From CAZSTA01 sp964609495 [NCBI: uncultured bacterium] (lineage in GTDB: Bacteria; CAZSTA01): a stretch of DNA of 13,447 bases. The stretch lies in the NCBI GenBank assembly GCA_964609495.1, contig CAZSTA010000095.1:1-13447 (forward strand), written 5' to 3'. The notes below the pieces were generated by a model. It did not search any database, was not told the DNA's origin, and saw nothing but the letters and a program-made list of their open reading frames with translations. A program made the translations under genes and the position numbers. Of this stretch, positions 7,549 to 13,447 are shown piece by piece; positions within the stretch are counted from its first letter, which is position 1; every line of letters begins with the position of its first letter.

Positions 7549-8779
7549 TCTCTTTTTCTTCCTCCTCCCATCTCCTCAAAACCTGAGCACGGCGATGACG
7601 AATAATTAAATAAGCCAGTAGAACTAAAATAGCCGCGGGTAAGAAAGGGGCAACGTTAAGGAAAGCTAAAATAACTCTCGCAAAATTATTCCCTACATAA
7701 GAGGCTTTAAGCCACCTCATCCAATCTCCATCAAGAGAAGTAATATCCTTGGAAGTAAACTTCCATAAGGCTTCCTCGAAGCTAACTCCCTCCGCTAAAG
7801 AGGTCTCTATATTCGTCAAGATATCTTCCCCATAATTTGAGACTAAATATTCTATAACTTTATAACTTTGAGCATAAGCTAAGGATATATCGTCATCACT
7901 TAACATCGCAAAGTCGCTCATCTCATAGAGATTTAAAGTGCTCTCTCTTACCACAGCTAAAAGCACCAAGTTTTGACGCCAGAAGTTAAACTCCCCCGCC
8001 AGATAAGTTGCTAATCCTTCATTGAACCAAGCTGGAACTGTATAATTATTATTAGTAGCTTGCCCAAAGACTATATGAACAAATTCATGGTGTAATAGAC
8101 CTTCGATATCGACAGGTTTTATTATGATCAGGTTGAACTCAGGATAGGTGCTTCCCGCCTCCCAAGTTCGATCCCTTCCCACCGCCTCCATATAATCTTG
8201 ATGGCTGATATATAAGTAAATATTTATCTTCTGAGGAGGGATAAACTTCAAAGCCTCGGTTACCGAGCGATAAATCTTCTCTGCCGAAGAAGATACCTTT
8301 CTCCCGATCTTACCTTTGCCCTTCGGATAATAGACATAAAAGTGATCGCTCTCAATAATCTGCCAAGCGAAGCTTTCATCCCTATAGATCAGACTTTTAA
8401 TATCACCTCTAGTTATCCCTCCCTCAATATCCTCCCAACACCACCGGAAGTAAATTACTGTCCCAGCCGGGATATCTCCTGCTTCAGCTTCGACTCGACT
8501 GATAAGAGAGAGCTTCGAAAGAGGAGGAGCTAACTTATGAGGGGTGAGCTGAAAGATGAGTTTCAAGGGTTCCTCCTTGAAACCCAATTCCACCCATGCT
8601 CGAACTATCTTCCTCTCCCCTTCGATCTCAAGATGAAATATTATCTCTTCTCCAAAATGCACCTCTGCCCAACTCTTGCTCGTCCAAGAATTATGATAAT
8701 ACGCAAGCGCAGGATAGATCGATATATAGGCAAAAATAAACAGCAGACAACCTGCTATTAATGCTCTTGAATATCTCAC
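7529..8779 (-). CDS. Membrane-anchored peptidase-MA-like metalloprotease
   Basis: The 416-residue protein has an N-terminal hydrophobic signal or anchor (about 7-27) followed by a beta-rich domain (about 28-135). A zinc-metallopeptidase domain follows, with HEFVH (231-235) and the downstream glutamate in NEGLATYLAG (about 253-262), the gluzincin arrangement of the peptidase MA-like families. A C-terminal transmembrane helix (about 369-393) precedes a short, strongly acidic cytosolic tail. It should act outside the cytoplasmic membrane; the substrate is unknown. The start is GTG at 8779, one nucleotide after the TGA of the HD gene, so translation is probably coupled. The zinc ligands and catalytic Glu are all present, so it looks active. 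Membrane topology is inferred from hydrophobicity by eye. Confidence 0.8.
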   Translation of the reverse strand: MRYSRALIAGCLLFIFAYISIYPALAYYHNSWTSKSWAEVHFGEEIIFHLEIEGERKIVRAWVELGFKEEPLKLIFQLTPHKLAPPLSKLSLISRVEAEAGDIPAGTVIYFRWCWEDIEGGITRGDIKSLIYRDESFAWQIIESDHFYVYYPKGKGKIGRKVSSSAEKIYRSVTEALKFIPPQKINIYLYISHQDYMEAVGRDRTWEAGSTYPEFNLIIIKPVDIEGLLHHEFVHIVFGQATNNNYTVPAWFNEGLATYLAGEFNFWRQNLVLLAVVRESTLNLYEMSDFAMLSDDDISLAYAQSYKVIEYLVSNYGEDILTNIETSLAEGVSFEEALWKFTSKDITSLDGDWMRWLKASYVGNNFARVILAFLNVAPFLPAAILVLLAYLIIRHRRAQVLRRWEEEEKESEEEQE

Positions 8780-8780
8780 A

Positions 8781-9329
8781 TCACTCTAACCCCAACTGAG
8801 CGGATATCTTCTGCATCGCTCGTAAACTAATAGTGATGAATTCCTCCAAAGATAAGCCTAGATTCTCGCAAGTAGCGATATTCCTCCGATTAGCTCCTCT
8901 AGCAAAAGATTTCTCTTTAAAACGATTGAGGACAAATTGAGTATCGATCGAATTCAAGCTCTTGTCAGGATGGATAAGGGCAGCCGCCACGATCAACCCG
9001 GTTAAAGGATCGACTGCGAATAGAGCTTTGTCCAATTTTGTCTCAGGTTCAATATGTCCAGCATGAGCTTTAATAGCCTGCTTGATATCCTCCTCTACTC
9101 CTAGCTCCTCCAACATTTGAACGCTTACTAATCCGTGTTGCTTGGGATCTTGAACGGTCTTCTCATAGTCAACATCATGAATTATACCTACTAACCCCCA
9201 TAATTCCTCATCCTCCCCAAGCCTTACCGCTAAGTCCCTCATCACGGCTTCAGTTGCCAACATATGTTTTCTAAGATTGCGATTCTTGACATTCTTCTTG
9301 ACTAATTCCCAGGCTTCCTCTCTATTCAT
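8781..9329 (-). CDS. HD-domain metal-dependent hydrolase family protein
   Basis: The 182-residue protein has HD-superfamily ligands: His22 (KHMLATEAVM), the His51-Asp52 doublet (GIIHDVDYEK), His89/His92 (KAHAGH) and Asp107 (FAVDPLTGL). Small stand-alone HDIG-type proteins of this kind are common and mostly uncharacterised. Phosphohydrolase or phosphodiesterase activity on a nucleotide or similar substrate is typical of the superfamily. No membrane segment is visible. I chose the ATG at 9329 because AAGGAG sits about 8 nt upstream; a TTG 30 nt further upstream lacks such support. It is the first gene of the envelope operon. Its start lies about 30 nt after the end of the structured RNA at 9361-9604, so it may be that RNA's downstream target. 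Confidence 0.82.
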   Translation of the reverse strand: MNREEAWELVKKNVKNRNLRKHMLATEAVMRDLAVRLGEDEELWGLVGIIHDVDYEKTVQDPKQHGLVSVQMLEELGVEEDIKQAIKAHAGHIEPETKLDKALFAVDPLTGLIVAAALIHPDKSLNSIDTQFVLNRFKEKSFARGANRRNIATCENLGLSLEEFITISLRAMQKISAQLGLE

Positions 9330-9360
9330 AAATATAGCTCCTTCCAGGTATAAATCCAAT

Positions 9361-9604
9361 ACAACAAAACCCCACCGTGCCGTTTTTGCCTCCGGGTAAT
9401 TTTGAACCCGTCTATGGACAAGTGGGTGCTCTACTAGTAACAGAAGAGGATTTCGTAGAGGCTCTTATGTCCCCTCGTGAATTACTCCCTGGTGTTCCAG
9501 AAATCGAGCTCCCTGTGTATAGGTGTTGGGTCAAAATTTTCTAAGGCTATACGGACACGGTCGGGTCTTATAAAGCGAAGGTGAGGTTAAGAACCTCGTT
9601 CGCC
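9361..9604 (-). ncRNA. Unassigned structured RNA (stand-alone or 5' leader of the envelope operon)
   Basis: No coding frame fills this region, but it folds well when read on the minus strand. The predicted transcript begins at about 9604 with a GC-rich hairpin (9603-9575). A long closing helix follows: AAGACCC (9569-9563), ACCGUG and CCGU pair with ACGG, CACGGU and GGGUUUU (9383-9366), giving about 17 pairs with one G-G mismatch and one bulged U. Inside lie GCCUU/GAGGC (9547-9543 with 9392-9388), UUUUGA-CCC/GGGUUCAAAA (9536-9528 with 9409-9400), and apical hairpins CUGG-AACA-CCAG and CUCUAC/GUAGAG. G-U pairs in the closing and second helices would be A-C mismatches on the plus strand, which favours minus-strand transcription. 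The 3' arm runs into UUUUGUUGU. A 6S-like RNA or a riboswitch-like leader are candidates; no family was confirmed. Confidence 0.6.
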
Positions 9605-9610
9605 ATTCTA

Positions 9611-9639
9611 ATTATATCACAAATCTCAGCCCTTTGCAA
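9611..9639 (-). promoter_or_regulatory. Sigma-70-type promoter for the structured RNA and envelope operon
   Basis: On the minus strand TTGCAA (-35, 9639-9634) is separated by exactly 17 nt from a consensus TATAAT (-10, 9616-9611). The expected start is about 9604, immediately at the 5' hairpin of the structured RNA. No other good minus-strand promoter was seen before the HD gene. Confidence 0.75.
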
Positions 9640-9700
9640 GCTTCTACGCAAAAATGCCCCTTTTTTAGATAATAAAGTCTATTATTCCTTGTATAATGCT

Positions 9701-9726
9701 AAAAGACCGCACCTTGAAGTGCGGCC
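9701..9726 (-). terminator. Intrinsic terminator of the eRF1-like gene
   Basis: Minus-strand GGCCGCACU (9726-9718) pairs with GGUGCGGUC (9713-9705) across a 4-nt loop (9 bp including two G-U pairs) and is followed by UUUU. It begins 20 nt past the stop codon at 9746. It insulates the eRF1-like gene from the promoter at 9611-9639. On the plus strand the stem is followed only by CCTTCCTTT, so it is mainly a minus-strand signal. Confidence 0.8.
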
Positions 9727-9745
9727 TTCCTTTACCTTTAATTAT

Positions 9746-10966
9746 CTATCTAAATCTTAGTAAAGCCCCTATTCCGATTCCCTCCCCCATATTCCTCAGC
9801 TCAGCTAGAGCATCTGGATCGTGAACGAACTCAACCTCGCCACCCTGGCTAAGTGTTAAATCGACCATCTCACCTATCAGATCAGGAATAGGTTCAACCT
9901 TCTCACTACAGATCGGGCAATCCTGCTCGTTCGCATCGCTTACAAGGTAATTACATTTTCGACATATTCCGCCGGATAGAGTTAAATCTCCCTCTATTAT
10001 CAAAACCTGTACTTGCCCCTCTTGCAAGGCCATAAGAGTCATCTCTAAACCAGCTATACCATATCCAGTGGGAGATAACTCCTCCTTCAAACGAGCTACT
10101 ACTTCCCTCTCCCCAGCCCTCTCTGTTTCATCCTCCACTTTGTGAGATTCAGCCAAAACCTGTTTTATAGAGGAGTTATCGACATCGAGATGAAGATGAC
10201 CTACTACGAGTTTCTGAAGATTGCTGGGCAAAGTCCTTTCGAACTCTGAAGCTACTTCAGGTAGCGAACCACCGATTATCAGATGATTGAACCTTTCCTT
10301 TTTGAAAAGCTCCTTTACTGCCTCCACCACCCTCTTCAGGTGTAGGTGAACATGATACTCCTGATGTCTGTCTATCCTGCGTTCCGCTCTGCCAAACCAT
10401 CTACCCCATCCCCCTTCTTTTGCCTTGCCTGGAACATCGTCAAATACCTCCGAATACTCCTCGATCTTTCCCATATAGACAAGGAATATCCGAGCATTCT
10501 CCTTATTAGCTAAAACTACACAATAACGATGATATTCATCTAACAAATGCATTAACTCACGAGTATATGGGGTGACATCGACCCTTATCCCATTCCTAAC
10601 CGAATGAGGTAAACGATAGATCTGCCAGAAGTTCTCACCTGAGGAGGAGAAAATAGCAAGCCCCTTAGTGCCTCCTCTCTTCTTCATACTCAAATTTATA
10701 AAGTTCTCTATCTTCTTCAGATCATCTTCGATCGATTTCTGAACCTTTCTATCTAATTCGCTCTCCTTTAGGAATCCCTCCCTGATCTCTTTAATTAGAT
10801 TCTTAAGGTTGGTTTCATATTCCTCGGGCTTGGGATATTTCCCTCCATCAACATCAAGATAAAGGCTAGTTACTAAATATCCCTCTCCGCTCTCAAAATC
10901 ATTAAGTCGCTTCACCTGTTCTCGAGTAATAAGCTTTTCTTCTCCTTCAGAAACTCTCATTGCCAT
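9746..10966 (-). CDS. Bacterial eRF1-like (baeRF/Vlms-type) release-factor-fold protein with zinc ribbon
   Basis: The 406-residue protein resembles bacterial relatives of archaeo-eukaryotic release factor 1. The N-terminal part is an alpha/beta domain (about 1-140). The central RNase-H-like/Vlms region (about 145-260) contains GGWGRWFG (185-192) and the Arg/His-rich helix RRIDRHQEYHVHLHLKRV (196-213), a feature recalled from baeRF proteins near the position of the catalytic loop. The C-terminal eRF1 domain-3-like region (about 290-406) has a four-cysteine zinc ribbon (C335, C338, C350, C353) and ends GIGALLRFR like archaeal aRF1. Members are proposed to hydrolyse peptidyl-tRNA on stalled ribosomes, but most bacterial ones are untested. 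The ATG at 10966 has AGGAG about 11 nt upstream; an in-frame ATG at 10960 is an alternative. The gene is monocistronic with its own promoter and terminator. Confidence 0.78.
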   Translation of the reverse strand: MAMRVSEGEEKLITREQVKRLNDFESGEGYLVTSLYLDVDGGKYPKPEEYETNLKNLIKEIREGFLKESELDRKVQKSIEDDLKKIENFINLSMKKRGGTKGLAIFSSSGENFWQIYRLPHSVRNGIRVDVTPYTRELMHLLDEYHRYCVVLANKENARIFLVYMGKIEEYSEVFDDVPGKAKEGGWGRWFGRAERRIDRHQEYHVHLHLKRVVEAVKELFKKERFNHLIIGGSLPEVASEFERTLPSNLQKLVVGHLHLDVDNSSIKQVLAESHKVEDETERAGEREVVARLKEELSPTGYGIAGLEMTLMALQEGQVQVLIIEGDLTLSGGICRKCNYLVSDANEQDCPICSEKVEPIPDLIGEMVDLTLSQGGEVEFVHDPDALAELRNMGEGIGIGALLRFR

Positions 10967-11080
10967 TAACCATCACACTCCTCTGTTGACATCTCAATCT
11001 CTTATCAACAATTTACTTTCGATATCCCTTAACCGCTCTAATATTATGATATCCGTATTAACAACTTACCCTTTAAGTGA

Positions 11081-11109
11081 TTTATAACATAATTCCCGAA
11101 ATTTGTCAA
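11081..11109 (-). promoter_or_regulatory. Sigma-70-type promoter of the eRF1-like gene
   Basis: Minus-strand TTGACA (perfect -35, 11109-11104) is followed after exactly 17 nt by TATAAA (11086-11081). Transcription would start near 11074, leaving a leader of about 108 nt before the ATG at 10966. Confidence 0.8.
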
Positions 11110-11119
11110 GCCCCTAAAA

Positions 11120-11151
11120 GAGACAGCTTATTCACTAACCTATGATATAAT
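11120..11151 (+). promoter_or_regulatory. Possible promoter of the FHA-FHA-PAS gene
   Basis: A consensus TATAAT (11146-11151) lies on the plus strand upstream of the FHA gene, but the -35 region has only weak matches (GAGACA at 11120-11125, 20-nt spacing). It would give a leader of about 160 nt. An activator or alternative sigma factor may be needed, or this may not be the promoter. Confidence 0.35.
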
Positions 11152-11319
11152 AGCCGAAGCTTATCTTCAGTAATTGCGACTAAAATAGCGCTGGGGAACC
11201 TCGGACCTCACCCTCATGATTGATTATTGAGATATTAGTAAGAATGACAAACTTATATCCCTATAGACATCGAATAGACTGAGTATGGCTAATTGCCTAT
11301 ACTAAATGAGATTATCAAA

Positions 11320-12690
11320 ATGAGTGCATTTTCCCTCAGAAATTTGATAAAATCTATATCATCTACATTTATAGTCAGGATTCCAAAGAAGAAGAGAAAG
11401 ATCGAGCTGATCTCTGATCTGGAGGCTAAAAGGTTAAGAGCTAAGCTTATCATAAGAACTAAAGGGACAGTTAAAGAAGTCCCAATAGATAGAGCAGTGA
11501 TAACCATAGGAAGGGGAAATGATAATGATATAGCTCTCCCTGATCATCGAATATCTCGGCATCACACTAAGATAGTTTTGCGAGACCATACCTTCTTCAT
11601 CAGTGATCTGGGAAGTGCTAACGGGACCTTTCTCAACTCCAAGAGAATTAAAGAAGCCGAATTGAGTAATGGAGACATAATATCACTGGGATATAATACC
11701 GCTAAACTCGAATATAGACAACAAATATATAAAGTGCCTGAAATCAGAAAAAGTGTGGAAATAGTAAGAGAGAAAAAGCCAGCTTCAGATCTCAAGGAGA
11801 TTCCCGCGATCTTGACTAAAACAACCATTTTTAATACCAAAAAGGTATTCCCCTTAACCGAGTTTATGACTACTTTAGGAAGAGATAGGACTAATAATAT
11901 AGTTTCCACTAATATAACTGTTTCCCGCTGGCATACTATGATTCTATATCATACGGATCGCTTTGTAATATATGATCTCAACAGCACTAATGGAACTTGG
12001 GTTAATGACAAGCCCATCAGTTGGCGAGAATTAGAGGATGGAGATAAAATAAAACTTGGCGATGGTGATGAATACCAATTCGAGCTTAAGAGGATACTGG
12101 AAGAGGCTGAGCCAGGAGATAACACCGTTCGGGTAAGACCTCAAATCCCAAGCTGGGAGCGGATGATCGAGTCTATAAAGATCGGCATATTAGTGAGTGG
12201 AACGAACAATCGGATAATCGTGATAAATAAATCAGCAGAGATATTACTAGAATTGCGAAGAGAACAACTTTATAACAACTATCTCTGGAACTTCCTCCCG
12301 ATACTTGCCTCCAGCCAAATAATGGAGACGATGGAGAGTTTTTCGGCTGGAGAGAGGAAGGAGAGGGTATTAACTCTAAATATCAATAATAGAGATCTGA
12401 AATGGGAGTTCTTCCCCTTCAGCGATAGGAGAGGATACTTAGGATCGATAATTATGATCGGAGAGAAGAAGGAAGGGGAAAGCGATTCCTCTCCAGAGGA
12501 AAACCATAGAGAAATGCTCTCCTCCAAAGAAACTGTAGAAAGATTAACTGATCTTATCATTCAGCAGTTCGATGCTAATTTGACCACCAGACAGCGAGAT
12601 TTCCTACGCGGTTTTATGGTTATAGAGATCAGCAGAATCTATAAAGACCTCCGCTGGAGATTCTTAAACGAACTTATCAGACCTCAATGA
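11320..12690 (+). CDS. FHA-FHA-PAS domain protein
   Basis: The protein is 456 residues from the ATG at 11320. A basic N-terminus (about 1-40, with PKKKRKIEL) leads into two FHA domains. The first (about 41-125) has GR at 64-65, the RxxSRxH-type segment around S79/H82, and SANGTFLN (99-106). The second (about 165-255) has GRD at 187-189, S202, H205 and STNGTWVN (222-229). Both keep the residues expected for phosphothreonine binding. A PAS-like domain follows (about 275-383), then an acidic linker (384-400) and a helical C-terminus (about 402-456). No kinase, cyclase, HTH or membrane segment is visible. It is probably a cytosolic scaffold reading Ser/Thr phosphorylation and perhaps a PAS cue; the partner is unknown. 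Ribosome-binding sequence is weak, and a TTG 27 nt upstream is the only in-frame alternative. It ends inside the hisB 3' end on the opposite strand. Confidence 0.8.
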   Translation: MSAFSLRNLIKSISSTFIVRIPKKKRKIELISDLEAKRLRAKLIIRTKGTVKEVPIDRAVITIGRGNDNDIALPDHRISRHHTKIVLRDHTFFISDLGSANGTFLNSKRIKEAELSNGDIISLGYNTAKLEYRQQIYKVPEIRKSVEIVREKKPASDLKEIPAILTKTTIFNTKKVFPLTEFMTTLGRDRTNNIVSTNITVSRWHTMILYHTDRFVIYDLNSTNGTWVNDKPISWRELEDGDKIKLGDGDEYQFELKRILEEAEPGDNTVRVRPQIPSWERMIESIKIGILVSGTNNRIIVINKSAEILLELRREQLYNNYLWNFLPILASSQIMETMESFSAGERKERVLTLNINNRDLKWEFFPFSDRRGYLGSIIMIGEKKEGESDSSPEENHREMLSSKETVERLTDLIIQQFDANLTTRQRDFLRGFMVIEISRIYKDLRWRFLNELIRPQ

Positions 12691-13267
12691 CTCCCTTAGT
12701 ACTAGGTATGCTCTCGATCCGCTCGTCGATCTGAGTCGCCATATCCAAAGCCTTCGCTAGCGCTTTGAAGAGAGCTTCAGCTTTATGGTGATCGTTAGTT
12801 CCATACAATACCTGAGCATGGAGATTGATCCTAGATTCAAAAGCAAACGATTCTAAGAAGTGTCTGATTAAATCTGTTCCCAGCTCCCCGATCTTAGGTG
12901 TGGAGAACTCAGCCTCGATAACGGCATAAGGACGTCCCCCGATATCCACCGCGACTCGCGCTAAAGCCTCATCCATAGGGACATAAGCCCATCCCATCCT
13001 TTTAATACCCCTTTTATCCCCTAAAGCCTCGTTAAAGGCTTTTCCCAATACTATTCCCACATCCTCAACGGTATGATGTTCGTCTATCTCTAAATCTCCC
13101 TTCGCCTTTATGGTCAAGTCAAACAATCCATGCCTGGCAAAGGAGTTCAGAAGATGATCTAAAAATCCTACGCCAGTTTCTATATTTGCCTTTCCCCTTC
13201 CCTCTATGGTAAGATTGACCACTACCTGAGTCTCTCTAGTTTCTCTATTGATCGAAGATCTGCGCAC
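12677..13267 (-). CDS. hisB: Imidazoleglycerol-phosphate dehydratase HisB
   Basis: The 196-residue protein is the normal length for a monofunctional HisB and carries the manganese-binding motifs in order: [16 protein letters not shown] (32-47), [10 protein letters not shown] (62-71) and [10 protein letters not shown] (156-165). It dehydrates imidazole-glycerol phosphate to imidazole-acetol phosphate, the sixth step of histidine biosynthesis, in the cytosol. The start is GTG at 13267, supported by AGGGGGG about 9 nt upstream. A probable hisC end lies 125 nt upstream on the same strand, matching common his operon order, but no hisH/hisA/hisF follows because the FHA gene converges on it. The his cluster is therefore split, or hisB is its last gene here. 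The convergent neighbour overlaps it by 14 nt with no terminator between them. Confidence 0.97.
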   Translation of the reverse strand: MRRSSINRETRETQVVVNLTIEGRGKANIETGVGFLDHLLNSFARHGLFDLTIKAKGDLEIDEHHTVEDVGIVLGKAFNEALGDKRGIKRMGWAYVPMDEALARVAVDIGGRPYAVIEAEFSTPKIGELGTDLIRHFLESFAFESRINLHAQVLYGTNDHHKAEALFKALAKALDMATQIDERIESIPSTKGVIEV

Positions 13268-13341
13268 TTATCTTAACCCCCCTAAAATAAAGCCTCAAGA
13301 TAGAGAACAATATCCCAACTCGCTCATTGCTCTTAGGAATT

Positions 13342-13352
13342 GATCACCTCCC
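13342..13352 (-). other. Strong Shine-Dalgarno sequence with no convincing gene
   Basis: Minus-strand GGGAGGTGATC matches the full anti-Shine-Dalgarno complement except for one base, yet sits 75 nt before the hisB start. The closest ATG downstream (about 13325) opens only a 10-codon frame and is far from it. It may be a relic of a lost gene or a leader-peptide signal between hisC and hisB. Confidence 0.35.
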
Positions 13353-13392
13353 TCAAATCTATCTTCCTTCTTTTATTTAACCGATCTAACTG

Positions 13393-13447
13393 CTATTCTA
13401 CCTTCCATCCACAAACCTCTCTCAACTCCTCCAGAAATATCCTATTA
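13393..13447 (-). CDS. hisC: C-terminal end of probable histidinol-phosphate aminotransferase (partial)
   Basis: The minus-strand frame entering at the window edge reads NRIFLEELREVCGWKVE and stops at TAG (13393-13395). The pattern N-R-F-L-E-x-L-R-E-V near the end is typical of HisC and related class II aminotransferase C-termini. Position directly upstream of hisB fits the usual hisD-hisC-hisB order. Only 17 residues are visible, so the identity is inferred mainly from context; the C-terminus of another his gene is possible. Confidence 0.5.
   Translation of the reverse strand, partial: NRIFLEELREVCGWKVE

Larger units (their letters stand above)
10967..11319. other. Divergent intergenic region
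   Basis: This gap between the eRF1-like and FHA genes contains the strong minus-strand promoter at 11081-11109 and a weaker plus-strand -10 at 11146-11151. Positions 11190-11215 are locally GC-rich within AT-rich surroundings, but I found no convincing hairpin or known riboswitch core. Mini-frames such as the 6-codon ATG frame at 11285 have no ribosome-binding site and are not called. Confidence 0.6.

Noticed and set aside
6440-8761. Plus-strand open frames across the DUF5693 and peptidase genes
   Set aside because: They are short, lack ribosome-binding sites, and lie opposite well-supported coding sequence.
9330-9359. TTG start extending the HD protein by 10 residues
   Set aside because: The extension covers the AAGGAG ribosome-binding sequence of the ATG at 9329.
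9361-9604. Reading the structured RNA on the plus strand
   Set aside because: Most helices also form there, and one inner helix is slightly better with a G-U pair. However, two helices lose a pair to A-C mismatches, no plus-strand -35 is visible, and there is no terminator at its 3' end. The minus strand has a near-consensus promoter at the right place.
9361-9604. tmRNA, RNase P, SRP RNA, T-box or a common metabolite riboswitch
   Set aside because: None of the conserved core sequences I know for these families was found on either strand.
9692-9697. Plus-strand TATAAT as a promoter
   Set aside because: It has no -35 partner and points straight into the terminator and the 3' end of the eRF1-like gene.
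11289-12560. Minus-strand open frames within the FHA gene
   Set aside because: They are antisense shadows of a gene with clear FHA motifs, and they show no ribosome-binding sites or recognisable domains.
1-13447. CRISPR arrays, tRNA genes, transposases or integrases
   Set aside because: I scanned for regular short repeats, cloverleaf signatures and mobile-element motifs and saw none.

Overview
The window reads as chromosomal DNA from a moderate-GC bacterium (roughly 40-45% by eye, not counted). Ile ATA and Arg AGA/AGG codons are frequent, which is common in thermophiles. The combination of CsaB, a DUF5693-type membrane protein, a peptidase-MA-type protein and an eRF1-like (baeRF/Vlms-type) protein suggests an uncultured lineage near Actinomycetota, Bacillota or a candidate phylum. 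That placement is inference; no rRNA or other phylogenetic marker is present.

Right to left on the minus strand, the window starts with the last 17 codons of a probable hisC and then hisB. A plus-strand FHA-FHA-PAS protein converges on hisB with a 14-nt overlap. A divergent intergenic region follows, holding a strong minus-strand promoter for a monocistronic eRF1-like ribosome-rescue-type protein with its own intrinsic terminator. Next is a gene-free stretch (9330-9745) with a strong minus-strand promoter and a highly structured RNA of about 240 nt. I could not assign that RNA to a family.

Downstream of the RNA lies a tightly packed minus-strand operon: HD-domain protein, membrane-anchored peptidase-MA-like protein, DUF5693-type membrane protein, csaB (polysaccharide pyruvyltransferase), a LolC/E-type ABC permease and a LolD-type ATPase. 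Neighbouring genes overlap by 4-20 nt or are 1 nt apart, which implies one transcript and a shared cell-envelope role. The ATPase frame is cut by a TAA codon immediately before its ABC signature motif.

Beyond the ATPase the operon has been rearranged. A single-polypeptide N6-adenine methyltransferase fused to a type I specificity (TRD) domain sits between two diverged copies of the same junction. Each copy holds the last 28 codons of a LolD-type ATPase plus the first 10 codons of a HicB-like gene. The complete HicB-like gene is on the far side (116-391), and the copy next to the ATPase is truncated. The left edge holds G/C-rich palindromes and no visible HicA.

The items most worth a second look are the insertion/chimera junction, the unassigned structured RNA in front of the envelope operon, and the in-frame stop in lolD.
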